From the NCBI GenBank assembly GCA_016720925.1, contig JADKJR010000036.1:248001-312000 (forward strand): 64,000 bases of DNA, read 5' to 3'. Origin of the DNA: Betaproteobacteria bacterium (GTDB lineage: Bacteria > Pseudomonadota > Gammaproteobacteria > Burkholderiales > Usitatibacteraceae). The position numbers and the translations under genes were made by a program. The notes below the pieces were generated by a model. That model ran no database searches. It was given only the letters and a program-made list of their open reading frames with translations, and had not been told where the DNA came from. Shown here one piece after another: positions 38,404 to 48,212 of the stretch; the stretch's first letter is position 1; each line of letters opens with the position of its first letter.

Positions 38404-39840
38404 ATGTCGAAAGCATTTGATGTCGTCGTCATCGGCGCCGGTCCCGGCGGTTACATTGCGGCGATTCGTGCCGCGCAACTGGGTTTCAATGTCGCGTGCA
38501 TCGAGGGCTGGAAGAATCCCAAGGGCGAGATGGCGCTCGGCGGTACGTGTTTGAACGTCGGCTGCATTCCTTCGAAGGCGCTGTTGCAGTCCTCGGAGAA
38601 TGTCGAGCAGCTTGAACACAAGTTCGCCGAACACGGCATCACGGCGGCCGGCATAAAAATCGACCTGGCCAAGATGCAGGCGCGCAAGGACGGCATCGTC
38701 AGCAAGATGACCAAGGGCATCGAATTCCTGTTGCGAAAGAACAAGGTGACGTGGCTGAAGGGCTTTGGCAAGTTTGTCGCAGGCAGCGATGCGGACACCT
38801 ACAACCTTGAAATTGCCAATGGCGAGGCCAAGGAAAACGTCACCGCCAAGTACGTCATCATCGCCACCGGGTCCAAGGCGCGCCACCTGCCGGGCATCGT
38901 CGTCGACAACGTCGGCATTTGCGATAACGAAGGCGCACTCGCGTTTACCGCGGTGCCGAAACGGCTCGGTGTGATCGGGGCAGGCGTCATCGGCCTTGAG
39001 TTGGGCAGCGTCTGGCGCCGCCTTGGCGCCGAAGTGACGGTGCTCGAGGCGCTGCCGAATTTCCTGGGTGTGACCGATGAAGCCATTCAGAAGGAAGCGT
39101 GGAAGGTTTTCACCAAGGATCAGGGGCTGAACATCAAGCTCGGCGTGAAGATCGAAAAAGTCACGCAGAAGAAAACCGCCATCACCATCGATTACACCGA
39201 TGAAAAGGGCCTCGCGCAAAAACTGGAATGCGACAAACTGATTGTGTCGGTGGGCCGCGTGCCGAATACAGATGGGCTGGGCGCCAACAATGTCGGCCTC
39301 AAGGTAAGCGATCGCGGCTTCATCGAAGTCGATGATCATTGCAAGACCAATCTGCCGAACGTGTACGCCATCGGCGACGTGGTGCGCGGACCGATGCTCG
39401 CGCACAAGGCCGAGGACGAGGGCGTGGCCGTCGCGGAAACCATCGCGGGGCAAAAACCGCACGTCGATTTCAACACCATTCCATGGATCATCTACACCTC
39501 GCCTGAAGTGGCGTGGGTAGGCAAGACCGAGCAGCAGTGCAAGGCGGAAGGTATCGCGGTCAAGACCGGCCAGTTTCCTTTCTTGGCCAATGGCCGCGCA
39601 CTGGGGCAGGGCGAAGCCGGCGGATTCGTGAAGATCATTGCCGACGCCAATACGGACCGCATTCTCGGCGGCCACATCATTCACGCGCACGCCTCGGAAT
39701 TGATTCAGGAGCTCGTGACGGCAATGGAATTCAAGGCGGCGGCGGAAGATATCGCGCGCATTGTGCACGGCCACCCGACGTTGTCCGAAGCGGTGAAGGA
39801 AGCGGCGCTGGCGGTGGACAAACGTACGCTCAACATGTGA
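38404..39840 (+). CDS. lpdA: Dihydrolipoyl dehydrogenase (E3)
   Basis: A 478-residue FAD-dependent disulfide reductase that reoxidises dihydrolipoamide. The FAD site is VVVIGAGPGGYIAAIRAAQLG, the redox-active pair is in GGTCLNVGCIPSKALL, the NAD site is GVIGAGVIGLELGSVWRRLG, and the C-terminal active-site His/Glu pair is in HGHPTLSEAVKEAAL. Third enzyme gene of the odh operon. Confidence 0.97.
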   Translation: MSKAFDVVVIGAGPGGYIAAIRAAQLGFNVACIEGWKNPKGEMALGGTCLNVGCIPSKALLQSSENVEQLEHKFAEHGITAAGIKIDLAKMQARKDGIVSKMTKGIEFLLRKNKVTWLKGFGKFVAGSDADTYNLEIANGEAKENVTAKYVIIATGSKARHLPGIVVDNVGICDNEGALAFTAVPKRLGVIGAGVIGLELGSVWRRLGAEVTVLEALPNFLGVTDEAIQKEAWKVFTKDQGLNIKLGVKIEKVTQKKTAITIDYTDEKGLAQKLECDKLIVSVGRVPNTDGLGANNVGLKVSDRGFIEVDDHCKTNLPNVYAIGDVVRGPMLAHKAEDEGVAVAETIAGQKPHVDFNTIPWIIYTSPEVAWVGKTEQQCKAEGIAVKTGQFPFLANGRALGQGEAGGFVKIIADANTDRILGGHIIHAHASELIQELVTAMEFKAAAEDIARIVHGHPTLSEAVKEAALAVDKRTLNM

Positions 39841-39867
39841 GGCGTGCCTGAATAACGGTATGAAACT

Positions 39868-39930
39868 CAAGCACTGGTGCGGCGTACAGGCGAAAAATGG
39901 CTGTAAAGGCGCGCCAGTGCTAGTGTTTTT
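39868..39930 (+). repeat. REP-like palindrome, copy 4 (complete)
   Basis: Left arm CAAGCACTGGTGCGGC, centre GAAAAATGGC, right arm GCGCGCCAGTGCTAGTGTTT. It begins 28 bp after the lpd stop and 40 bp before zapE, so it may act as a transcript-end structure. Confidence 0.87.
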
Positions 39931-39969
39931 GCGGACCAACCTGTCGTTCAAGCGTTTCCTCCGACCTGC

Positions 39970-41226
39970 ATGAGCCATCGCGCAAAACACCTCCCCAACA
40001 TCACCGGCGAAGTCTCCGAGATCGAAAGAATCGAAGCCTCAAGCCCGCTCGAGTGGTACTGGAAATTCTCGCAGCAATCCGATTTCGTCTCCGATCCCGC
40101 GCAGCTCGCGGTACTCAAGCATCTTGAGCGGCTGCACGAGGACCTCGAAAAATACCGCCAATACCGGCAGGGCAAGATCAACCGGCTCGTAACCAATTTC
40201 GGCGGCGGCAAGAAACCTCCGCGCGGCCTGTACGTGTGGGGCAGCGTGGGGCGCGGCAAGTCGCTGATGATGGATGCCTTCTACAACGTCTGCACGCTTA
40301 AGCGCAAACGTCGTGTGCATTTTCATGAATTCATGCGCGAGATTCACGCCGCGATGCAAGCAAACGGCGGCGCGGAAGACCCGCTTGACCTGGTGTCCGA
40401 CAAGATTGCGCGGCAACTGCGATTATTGTGTTTCGACGAGTTTCACGTCAGCGATATCGCCGATGCGATGATTCTCGGCCGTCTGGTCGAGATGCTGATC
40501 AACAAGGGTGTCGTGCTGGTGATGACATCCAATTACCAGCCGGATGATCTTTATCCCAACGGTTTGCAGCGGTCGCGTTTCCTGCCCGCCATCGAAACAT
40601 TGAAGGCTGAACTGGAAGTCATCGAAATCGCCGGTGAGCGCGATCATCGCCGCCGCATTCTTGATTCCATTGCCGTCTATCACACGCCGAACACGCCTGC
40701 CGCCGAACAGGCACTCGCGCGTGCGTTCGAGGCGATGTCAAAGGCCTCGTATACTTCCCACGGTCACATCACCATCGGCTCGCGCGAGGTCGCCTTTCAG
40801 CGGCGCGCCAAAGGCGTCATCTGGTTTGCCTTCGAAGACCTTTGCGTGAAGGCGCGTTCACAGGTAGATTATCTGGAAATTGCCAGTAGTTATCACACGG
40901 TACTGATATCCGGCATTCCGCAATTGCACGCGAAAAATCGCGCCGACGTGGTACGGAGATTGACTTGGCTGGTCGATGTTTTCTACGACCAGCGGGTGAA
41001 ACTGATTTGCTCGGCGGATGCCCAACCGGAGTGGCTCGTGATTGATGATCGTGTTGTGAACAAGGCTGCCGCAAGCGCCAAGGGAAAATCCGCCGGTGAT
41101 GGTAGCTTGATGGTATCGGCGGAATTCGGTCGCACCGCCTCAAGGCTGAAGGAAATGCAGTCGAAGGATTATTTTTCGAGAAAGCACGCGTCGGCGACGG
41201 ATCCGCACGTGCTTGAGCGCGGTTAG
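39970..41226 (+). CDS. zapE: Cell division ATPase ZapE (AFG1 family)
   Basis: A 418-residue P-loop ATPase. Walker A is GSVGRGKS (about residues 90-98), Walker B CFDEFHVSDIADAMIL, and the sensor region MTSNYQPDDLYPNGLQRSRFLPAI is typical of AFG1/ZapE proteins. In E. coli ZapE acts at the Z-ring. The C-terminus has a roughly 50-residue extension rich in Ala/Lys beyond the usual end. Close placement after lpd is common in betaproteobacteria. Confidence 0.92.
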   Translation: MSHRAKHLPNITGEVSEIERIEASSPLEWYWKFSQQSDFVSDPAQLAVLKHLERLHEDLEKYRQYRQGKINRLVTNFGGGKKPPRGLYVWGSVGRGKSLMMDAFYNVCTLKRKRRVHFHEFMREIHAAMQANGGAEDPLDLVSDKIARQLRLLCFDEFHVSDIADAMILGRLVEMLINKGVVLVMTSNYQPDDLYPNGLQRSRFLPAIETLKAELEVIEIAGERDHRRRILDSIAVYHTPNTPAAEQALARAFEAMSKASYTSHGHITIGSREVAFQRRAKGVIWFAFEDLCVKARSQVDYLEIASSYHTVLISGIPQLHAKNRADVVRRLTWLVDVFYDQRVKLICSADAQPEWLVIDDRVVNKAAASAKGKSAGDGSLMVSAEFGRTASRLKEMQSKDYFSRKHASATDPHVLERG

Positions 41227-41237
41227 GAGGGAAACCA

Positions 41238-42008
41238 ATGATACGAGGGATCATTACGCGCATTGCCGGTGTCCTGCTGTTGGCGGCGCTATCACTTCCT
41301 GCCCGTGCCGCGATCAACTATCAGGATATGTGGTGGAACCCCAACGAATCCGGCTGGGGCGTGAATATCGCGCAGCAGGACAACACCATGTTTGCGACAT
41401 GGTTTATCTATGGCGCGAATCGCCAGCCGCTTTGGCTGGTGATGTCGAATGCGCAAAGATCAGGCGCCGCCGGGAATACGTTCACCGGCGAGCTGTACCA
41501 AACCGTCGGCACGCCATTTTCCGTGACACCGTTTGTACCGTTGCCGGCCTCTGACGTCACGCAGGTTGGCACCGCGACATTCATTTTTTCGAATGCGCGC
41601 GCGGGCACGCTCACCTATACCGTGAACAACGTGCAAGTCGTCAAGCCAATCACCCGGCAACCACTCGCCAACATCAATCTCACGGGAACCTACTACGGCG
41701 GGTTGTTTCGCACCGCCACTTGCGCGAGTAGCGGCGTCAGCAACAGCATCTATTCGATCACGCACACGCCCGCCATTGGCTCAGCCAGTATCACCGAGGT
41801 TGGGGGAAACAACTGCCGGTTTACCGGCACGCTGACCCAGTTCGGCTCCATATTCGAGGGCAGCGGCAGCTACACGTGTCAAGGCGAGACAGGCACCTGG
41901 ACCGGTGCCGAAGGTACTGGGGGCGAATCGACTTTTGCGATGAAGTTAACGCTGCAAACGGGCGCCGGGACCTGTACCGCAACCCTCGGCGGATTCAAGT
42001 CACCCTGA
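41238..42008 (+). CDS. Exported protein with WWNPNESGWG repeat motif
   Basis: A 256-residue protein with a Sec signal peptide (MIRGIITRIAGVLLLAALSLPARA, cut after ARA) followed at once by INYQDMWWNPNESGWGVNIAQQDNTMFATWFIYG. That motif recurs in large families of exported proteins of unknown function in betaproteobacteria and gammaproteobacteria. Two cysteine pairs are likely disulfides. AGGAGGG 7 nt before the ATG gives a strong ribosome-binding site, and it starts 11 bp after zapE. No enzyme motif is seen. Confidence 0.75.
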   Translation: MIRGIITRIAGVLLLAALSLPARAAINYQDMWWNPNESGWGVNIAQQDNTMFATWFIYGANRQPLWLVMSNAQRSGAAGNTFTGELYQTVGTPFSVTPFVPLPASDVTQVGTATFIFSNARAGTLTYTVNNVQVVKPITRQPLANINLTGTYYGGLFRTATCASSGVSNSIYSITHTPAIGSASITEVGGNNCRFTGTLTQFGSIFEGSGSYTCQGETGTWTGAEGTGGESTFAMKLTLQTGAGTCTATLGGFKSP

Positions 42009-42026
42009 ACCACGAAAGGCGATCAC

Positions 42027-43019
42027 ATGAGCACTTTCAAAGGCATTCTGCTGAACAAGACCGACGCGGGTTTCAGCGCGGCGCTTGCGGACATTGAAGA
42101 ATCGCAACTGCCCACCGAGGGCGACGTGACGGTGGCGATCGACTATTCGACCATCAATTACAAGGACGGCCTCGCCATCGCCAACAAATCGCCGGTGGTG
42201 CGCAAATGGCCGATGGTGGCGGGGATCGACGGCGCGGGCACGGTGCTGTCCAGCGACCATCCCGCCTGGAAACCCGGTGACAAGGTCATCCACACCGGTT
42301 TCGGCACCGGTGAAACGCACTGGGGCTGCCTCGCGGAAAAAGCGCGGCTGAAAGGCGATTGGCTGGTGCCGCTGCCGCTGGACTTCACCACGCGGCAGGC
42401 CATGGCCATCGGTACCGCGGGCTACACCGCCATGCTCGCGGTGATCGCACTGGCGAAACATGGCGTCACGCCGGGCCAGGGCGAAATACTTGTCACCGGC
42501 GCCGCGGGCGGCGTGGGCAGTGTGGCGATCACGCTGCTGGCGGCGCGCGGTTACACCGTGGTGGCCTCGACCGGCCGGCTCAATGAATCGGAATACCTGA
42601 AATCGCTTGGCGCCAGTAGCGTGATCGACCGCAACGAGCTTTCCGCGCCCGGCAAACCGCTGCAAAAGGAGCGCTGGGCGGGTGTCGTGGATTCGGTTGG
42701 CTCACACACGCTGGTCAATGCGCTGGCGCAGTGCCGCTACGGCGCGGTGGTGGCGGCGTGCGGACTCGCGCAGGGCATGGATTTGCCCGGTTCGGTCGCG
42801 CCCTTCATCTTGCGTGGCGTGACGCTGGCCGGCATTGACAGCGTGTACACCCCGCAGGTGCGACGCCGCGAAGCTTGGGCGCATCTTGCCAGCGAGCTGG
42901 ACGCCAAAAAACTGGATGCGTTGACCACCGAAATTGGATTGTCGCAAGCGATCGCCCGCGCCCCGGATATTCTGGCCGGGCAGATTCGTGGGCGGCTGGT
43001 AGTGAACGTGCACGGCTGA
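42027..43019 (+). CDS. acuI: Acrylyl-CoA reductase (YhdH/AcuI family)
   Basis: A 330-residue medium-chain dehydrogenase/reductase. Signatures include YSTINYKDGLAI, the zinc-less MDR GIDGAGTVLSSDHP, and the NADPH-binding GAAGGVGSVAITLLAARGYTVVASTGR. AcuI reduces acrylyl-CoA to propionyl-CoA in DMSP/3-hydroxypropionate metabolism and detoxification. With prpE one kilobase downstream this suggests propionyl-CoA handling. It follows the exported-protein gene by 18 bp. Confidence 0.88.
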   Translation: MSTFKGILLNKTDAGFSAALADIEESQLPTEGDVTVAIDYSTINYKDGLAIANKSPVVRKWPMVAGIDGAGTVLSSDHPAWKPGDKVIHTGFGTGETHWGCLAEKARLKGDWLVPLPLDFTTRQAMAIGTAGYTAMLAVIALAKHGVTPGQGEILVTGAAGGVGSVAITLLAARGYTVVASTGRLNESEYLKSLGASSVIDRNELSAPGKPLQKERWAGVVDSVGSHTLVNALAQCRYGAVVAACGLAQGMDLPGSVAPFILRGVTLAGIDSVYTPQVRRREAWAHLASELDAKKLDALTTEIGLSQAIARAPDILAGQIRGRLVVNVHG

Positions 43020-43243
43020 CCGGTCACGGCGCCGTTTTCGCGAAAAGTCAGCTTCTTGTAAGGGCGTCACGGCAGAATCATGGCCAGCAACGTGTTATCT
43101 GGAGTTACTTGTCGTCCGGGAACACGTCACGGGCGGCGGATTTAACCATTTTTGACAAACGATTCGCTATGACGGCGATGCAACAACCGCCTAGAATATC
43201 GTTCTGAATTTGATTTGTCCGATTTCTTGCCGAGAATGCTGTT

Positions 43244-43810
43244 ATGACTTCCCCTGTTGATGACGATCCATTTGATCTTGATTTCACCAGTGCGTTTGCC
43301 AAGGAAACCAAGGTCAAGGAGCCTGAGCCGACTCCTCAGGAACATAAGCAGATCGTCGAGGAAGCCATCATTGGAGAATCCAAGCTCACCAGCAATGGAT
43401 TTTTCGTGCGCATCAACAAGGCCGCCCCCAATCGCAAGCCGCGGCGCGCGCCGCCGGCCGTACTGGTAGTGGAAGACGATATTGTTACCGCAACACTGAT
43501 CACGCGCATTCTCGAAGCCAGCGGTTTCATGGTGAAACACGCGGCCGATCGCGAAGGCATTGTCGCCGGCCTGAAGACATCGCCAGACCTGGTAATCCTG
43601 GATGTGCTGATGCCAGATGCCAACGGCTTCGACATCCTGAATCGCATTCGGCAGCACGAGAGTTTGAAAGACATGCCAGTACTGATGCTGACCAGCCTGG
43701 GCGCGCTGGACGATATTCTGAAAGGGTTGAAACTTGGCGCGAACGGGTACCTGACCAAGCCGGCGAAATCGACGGCATTGCTGGATGCGATCAAGACGGT
43801 GCTGGTGTAG
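43244..43810 (+). CDS. Orphan single-domain response regulator with N-terminal extension
   Basis: A 188-residue protein. Residues 1-72 form an acidic, low-complexity extension (TSPVDDDPFDLDFTSAFAKE). Residues 73-188 are a CheY-like receiver: acidic pocket E77-D78-D79, phospho-acceptor D120 in LVILDVLMPD, T150 and K172. There is no output domain and no histidine kinase nearby, so it probably acts by protein-protein contact. The extension is unusual and may be the interaction region. Confidence 0.85.
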   Translation: MTSPVDDDPFDLDFTSAFAKETKVKEPEPTPQEHKQIVEEAIIGESKLTSNGFFVRINKAAPNRKPRRAPPAVLVVEDDIVTATLITRILEASGFMVKHAADREGIVAGLKTSPDLVILDVLMPDANGFDILNRIRQHESLKDMPVLMLTSLGALDDILKGLKLGANGYLTKPAKSTALLDAIKTVLV

Positions 43811-44045
43811 TTGACGCCTTTTTGGGTTAGCCCGAGCGGTTGCGCCCTCGGCAACCCTGCCGGGTATTTGTTCTGGATCAAAACAAGGGATGGCCAATGC
43901 GCCATTCTATGCGCTGAATAAAAGGCTCAAACAGCCTGTCAATTGCACTGGCATTACGGGACGCTAATCAAGCCTGCGCAGCAAACCTACACCGCAAGAC
44001 TACGCAGGCACAATCGGCAGGAACAGCCGTTACTTGGAGAAGATC

Positions 44046-45941
44046 ATGGGGACCTACAAGCAGTTTCACGCAAAATCCATCAACCAGCCGGATGAATTCT
44101 GGACCGAGCAGGCGGCGCGCATCGATTGGGTGAAGCCCTTCAACAAGGTTTGTGATTATGGGAAGCCGCCCTTCGCCAAATGGTTTGTCGGCGGCGAAAC
44201 CAATCTTTGCTACAACGCGATCGATCGCCATCTCGCCACGCGCGCGGACCAGAAAGCGCTGGTGTGGATTTCCTCCGAAGTCGAACAAACGAAAACGTAC
44301 ACCTATCGCGACATGTTCGACGAGGTCAATCGCTTCGCCGCCGTGCTGAAATCGCTAGGCGTGGGCAAGGGCGATCGCGTGCTGATTTACATGCCGATGA
44401 TTCCCGAAGCGGTATTCGCCATGCTTGCCACCGTGCGCATTGGCGCGATTCACTCGGTGGTGTTCGGCGGCTTCGCGGCGGCGTCATTGGCCGCGCGCAT
44501 TGATGACGCCAAACCGAAAGTCATGATCACCGCCGATGCCGGATCGCGCATGGGCAAGATCATTCCGCTGAAGCCGCTGACGGATGAATCGATCAAGCTT
44601 TCGGAGCATCCGCCGAAACATGTGGTGATCGTCAACCGCGGCCTCGACCACGGCATGCAAGTCACGCCGGGCCGCGACATGGATTACGGCGTACTGCGCA
44701 ACCGGCACATGAATGACGTCGTGCCGTGCGAGTGGCTGGAATCCTCGGAACCCAGCTACATCCTCTACACCAGCGGCACCACCGGCAAGCCGAAGGGCGT
44801 GCAACGGGACACCGGCGGCTATGCGGTCGCGCTTGCGGCCTCGATGCCGAACATCTTCGCGACCGGGCCTGCGGACGTCTATTTCTGCACCTCCGACATC
44901 GGCTGGGTGGTGGGCCACTCATACATCATCTACGGCCCGCTCATCAACGGCAGCACCACCATCATGTATGACGGCGTGCCGCTGCGCCCCGATGCCGGCG
45001 TGTGGTGGAACATCGTGCAACAATATCAGGTCAAGGTGATGTTCTCCTCGCCAACCGCGATCCGCGTGCTGAAAAAACAGGATCCCGCCTTCCTCACCAA
45101 GTACAACTTGTCCTCGCTGCGATATTTGTTCCTCGCCGGCGAGCCGCTCGACCAGCCGACCTCCGACTGGATCGAAAAAGGCATCGGTGTGAAGGTGATC
45201 GACAACTACTGGCAGACCGAAACCGGCTGGCCGATCCTCTCCGCTGAACCCGGCATCGAAGAGACACCACGTAAACTCGGCTCACCCAGCTTCGCATCCT
45301 ACGGCTACAACCTGAAACTGAAACACGAAGAAACCGGCAAGCAAGTCGGGCCCGACGAAAAAGGTGTGCTGTGCATCATGCCGCCACTGCCACCCGGCTG
45401 CATGAGCACGATCTGGGGCGACGACGAACGCTTCGTCAAAACCTATTTCTCGACCTTTCGCGACGAACAGGTTTACACCACGTTCGACTGGGCCACCTGT
45501 GATGCCGACGGCTACTACTTCATCATGGGCCGCACGGACGATGTGATCAACGTGGCCGGCCATCGCCTCGGTACGCGCGAGATCGAAGAGGCCGTACAGA
45601 ATCACCCGAACATCGCCGAAGTGGCGGTGGTGGGCGTGGCCGATTCACTCAAAGGCCAGGTGCCGATCGCGTTCGCGGTGGTGAAAGACACCAGCAAGAC
45701 CGCCACCCCCGAACTCGCCGCCGCGCACGAAAAAGAAGTCATGGCCACCGTCGACAAAGAACTCGGCGCCATCGGCCGTCCGGCGCGCGTGCACTTCGTC
45801 AATGTGCTGCCAAAGACACGCTCCGGCAAACTGCTGCGGCGCGCGATCCAGGCGCTGTGCGAAGGGCGCGATCCGGGGGATCTCACCACGATCGAGGATC
45901 CGTTGGCGCTGGAGCAGTTGAAGTTGGCGTTGGCGAAGTAA
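44046..45941 (+). CDS. prpE: Propionate-CoA ligase
   Basis: A 631-residue acyl-adenylate-forming enzyme of the acetyl/propionyl-CoA synthetase family. Motifs are YTSGTTGKPKGV (AMP binding), DNYWQTETGWPI, GRTDDVINVAGHRLGTREIE and the C-terminal RSGKLLRR, whose Lys is the usual acetylation-controlled residue. The C-terminus LCEGRDPGDLTTIEDPLAL and the overall sequence favour PrpE over Acs. ATG 44046 has GGAGA 6-7 nt upstream. It would activate propionate (or acetate) for the methylcitrate or related route; prpBCD are not in the window. Confidence 0.9.
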   Translation: MGTYKQFHAKSINQPDEFWTEQAARIDWVKPFNKVCDYGKPPFAKWFVGGETNLCYNAIDRHLATRADQKALVWISSEVEQTKTYTYRDMFDEVNRFAAVLKSLGVGKGDRVLIYMPMIPEAVFAMLATVRIGAIHSVVFGGFAAASLAARIDDAKPKVMITADAGSRMGKIIPLKPLTDESIKLSEHPPKHVVIVNRGLDHGMQVTPGRDMDYGVLRNRHMNDVVPCEWLESSEPSYILYTSGTTGKPKGVQRDTGGYAVALAASMPNIFATGPADVYFCTSDIGWVVGHSYIIYGPLINGSTTIMYDGVPLRPDAGVWWNIVQQYQVKVMFSSPTAIRVLKKQDPAFLTKYNLSSLRYLFLAGEPLDQPTSDWIEKGIGVKVIDNYWQTETGWPILSAEPGIEETPRKLGSPSFASYGYNLKLKHEETGKQVGPDEKGVLCIMPPLPPGCMSTIWGDDERFVKTYFSTFRDEQVYTTFDWATCDADGYYFIMGRTDDVINVAGHRLGTREIEEAVQNHPNIAEVAVVGVADSLKGQVPIAFAVVKDTSKTATPELAAAHEKEVMATVDKELGAIGRPARVHFVNVLPKTRSGKLLRRAIQALCEGRDPGDLTTIEDPLALEQLKLALAK

Positions 45942-46033
45942 TCGCGCGGCGTACGACTGTTTCGCTGACAGTTTTCCGGCGAATGGCCGTAAGTGCCAAA
46001 TGCGCAAATACACGTTTATCGACCGAGCTAAAC

Positions 46034-46096
46034 CCTAGTACCAGCGGGCTTCTCAGAGGAAAAGGCCTCCAGAACCCGCTCCAGTGCTAGAGTTTC
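46034..46096 (+). repeat. REP-like palindrome, copy 5
   Basis: Left part CCTAGTACCAGCGGGC, centre GAGGAAAAGGCC, right arm CCGCTCCAGTGCTAGAGTTT. It lies between the converging prpE and amrS genes. Confidence 0.75.
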
Positions 46097-46195
46097 AAAT
46101 GTACGCGACGATGTTCGTTAATGGAAACACCATTCTCAAAATCGTCTTGATAGTACGATGAATGAGTATTGGAACCCGACCCTAGCTCGTGCCAG

Positions 46196-47332
46196 CTAAC
46201 TCCTATGGTTCAGGGCGATGGGAATCCGCCGCGCCCCAAACTGTTCTTTCACCGCAAACTCCCCAAACCGCCCCGGCAACACCGTCCCACAATCCGGGCA
46301 GCCACCTTCCGGTGTCACGCGATATTCCAGAATCCGGTGCCAGTCGCGGCGAATGAGGCTGGTCCCGCAACCCGCGCAAGACGTGACACCGCCTTCGCGG
46401 TCATGCACATTCCCGGTGTAGACGTAATGCAGCCCCTCGCCCAGCGCGATGCGCCGCGCCCGCGTGAGCGTCGCGGCCGGGGTCGCCGGGATCGCGCCCA
46501 TCTTGAAATCGGGATGGAACGCCGTGAAATGCAGCGGCACGTCCGGCCCGAGTTCCCTGGCGATCCACTTCGACATCGCGGTGAGTTCGGCATCCGAATC
46601 GTTTTCGCCGGGGATCAGGAGCGTGGTGATTTCGAACCAGACGTTGGTTTCGTGCTTCAGGTACGCGAGCGTATCGAGCACGGGTGCGAGTTCGGAGCCG
46701 GTCAGCTTGCGGTAGAAAGATTCGGTGAAGGCTTTCAGGTCGACGTTTGCCGCGTCCATCTTGGCGTAGAACTCGCGGCGCGCGACCGGTGAGATGTAGC
46801 CCGCCGTAACCGCGACCGTCTGGATGCCGCGCGCGTGGCAGGCGTCGGCGGTGTCCATCGCGTATTCGGCGAAGATGACCGGGTCGTTGTAGGTGAATGC
46901 CACGCTCTTGCAGCCGGCGCGCTCCGCGGCCAGCGCAATTTCCGTCGGCGAGGCCTGGTCCATCAGGCGGTCCATGTCGCGCGATTTCGAGATGTCCCAG
47001 TTCTGGCAGAACTTGCACGCGAGGTTGCAGCCGGCGGTGCCGAATGAAAACACGGATGAGCCGGGGTAAAAATGGTTGAGCGGCTTTTTCTCGATCGGAT
47101 CGATACAAAAGCCTGACGAGCGCCCATAGGTCGTGAGCACCATCGCGTCGCCGTGGCGCGCACGCACGAAGCAGGCGCCGCGCTGGCCTTCGTTCAGCTT
47201 GCACTCGCGCGGGCAGAGGTCGCACTGGATGCGGCCGTCGGCCAGGCGCTGCCACCAGCGGCCGGGGTGCAGGGAGCCTTCGAGGGGTTCGAGGGTGGTG
47301 GGGGTAGATTCGATGGTGTCGATGGGGGTCAT
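46196..47332 (-). CDS. amrS: AmmeMemoRadiSam system radical SAM enzyme
   Basis: A 378-residue radical SAM protein. The cluster motif is CNLACKFCQNWDISKS (CxxxCxxC). Upstream is a zinc-like CDLCPRECKLNEGQRGACFVR segment and the C-terminus has two more cysteine pairs (CAGCG and GGCPDCG). These are diagnostic of the AmrS family, which occurs with AMMECR1 and Memo proteins. The modified substrate is not firmly known to me. ATG 47332 is chosen; in-frame GTG codons at 47347-47350 are alternatives. It is 280 bp downstream of amrA on the same strand. Confidence 0.93.
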   Translation of the reverse strand: MTPIDTIESTPTTLEPLEGSLHPGRWWQRLADGRIQCDLCPRECKLNEGQRGACFVRARHGDAMVLTTYGRSSGFCIDPIEKKPLNHFYPGSSVFSFGTAGCNLACKFCQNWDISKSRDMDRLMDQASPTEIALAAERAGCKSVAFTYNDPVIFAEYAMDTADACHARGIQTVAVTAGYISPVARREFYAKMDAANVDLKAFTESFYRKLTGSELAPVLDTLAYLKHETNVWFEITTLLIPGENDSDAELTAMSKWIARELGPDVPLHFTAFHPDFKMGAIPATPAATLTRARRIALGEGLHYVYTGNVHDREGGVTSCAGCGTSLIRRDWHRILEYRVTPEGGCPDCGTVLPGRFGEFAVKEQFGARRIPIALNHRS

Positions 47333-47389
47333 GACAATGTTGCTCACCACGAATTCGCATTGAATGCGAACCTGCGATGCATATTAGTT

Positions 47390-47537
47390 GTCGCCGCGGC
47401 GAAGGCCGGGGGTGAAGCGGGGAATTCGCAGAGCATCCTCTGCGCGCGCTGAACTCCGAGCCCATGCAGGGGCTTGGCCTGAGTTTGGTGAACGAAAGAT
47501 GTTACGAAACTTGGGCCCCGGCCTTCGCCGGGGCGAC
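47390..47537. repeat. Inverted pair of GC-rich REP hairpins (BIME-like)
   Basis: Arms of 22 bp at 47390-47411 (GTCGCCGCGGCGAAGGCCGG and two more bases) and 47516-47537 are inverted with one mismatch. The right arm alone folds as CCCCGGC-CTTC-GCCGGGG. The pair spans 148 bp in the gap between amrA and amrS. This is a different family from the 65-bp palindromes. Confidence 0.8.
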
Positions 47538-47612
47538 ATGTTAAGAATTCCGCGTTGCACTTGCCTTGCAGTTCAGCAACTAGTCCTGACTGGATATGGC
47601 TGCTTGAATGAT

Positions 47613-48212
47613 TCATTCAACAGTCTCCCTCTCACAATGTTTCTCAACACCATAGCGCCGCACACGCAGATCCGCATGCCAGAAATCACCCGGCAGGCCC
47701 GCCTTGCGTTTCAGCTCGCGAAGAAAACTGGACACGTCCGGCAGGTTTTCCCAGACTTGCGGGAGGAATGTCGAGCGGTGGCGGCCGTACTCAAGCACCA
47801 CGCCGTCGATGCCGGGGCGCAGCTTGGCCATCGCGTCCGCTTCGTTGTCGCACGGTAGCGGCTCGGATGGCGTGAGGATCGATACTTCCACTTCGATGTG
47901 TTCGAGTTCAAGGTGCGAAACCGGCACAAAGCGCCGGTCGTAAAGCGCGGCGGCAACGGCATTGGCCGCGATGTCTTCGCCGAGCGGGCGATGAGCTTCG
48001 AGTGAGCCGATGCACCCGCGCAAGTCGCCATCCTGGCGCAGGGTCACGAATGAGGCACCATTCTCCCGCAGCCACAGGGCGTTAGCCATGTCGGGTGGGG
48101 TGCGGGATGCGGACGCGCCTTCTCCACCTTCTCCACGTTTGCCACTTTTTCCGAGCGCGTGCTCGAGGGCGTCGCGTGCGATTTGCAGGACGATATGGCG
48201 GCGTTCAAGCAT
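47613..48212 (-). CDS. amrA: AMMECR1-domain protein
   Basis: A 199-residue AMMECR1 protein. The conserved core includes ASFVTLRQDGDLRGCIGSLEAHRPLGEDIAANAVAAAL with the family signature LRGCIG, then VEVSILTPSEPL and FLPQVWENLPD. ATG 48212 overlaps the end of amrB by 8 bp, which explains why the long open frame upstream is not used. Role in the AmmeMemoRadiSam system is not settled; a catalytic modification partner is likely. Confidence 0.92.
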   Translation of the reverse strand: MLERRHIVLQIARDALEHALGKSGKRGEGGEGASASRTPPDMANALWLRENGASFVTLRQDGDLRGCIGSLEAHRPLGEDIAANAVAAALYDRRFVPVSHLELEHIEVEVSILTPSEPLPCDNEADAMAKLRPGIDGVVLEYGRHRSTFLPQVWENLPDVSSFLRELKRKAGLPGDFWHADLRVRRYGVEKHCERETVE

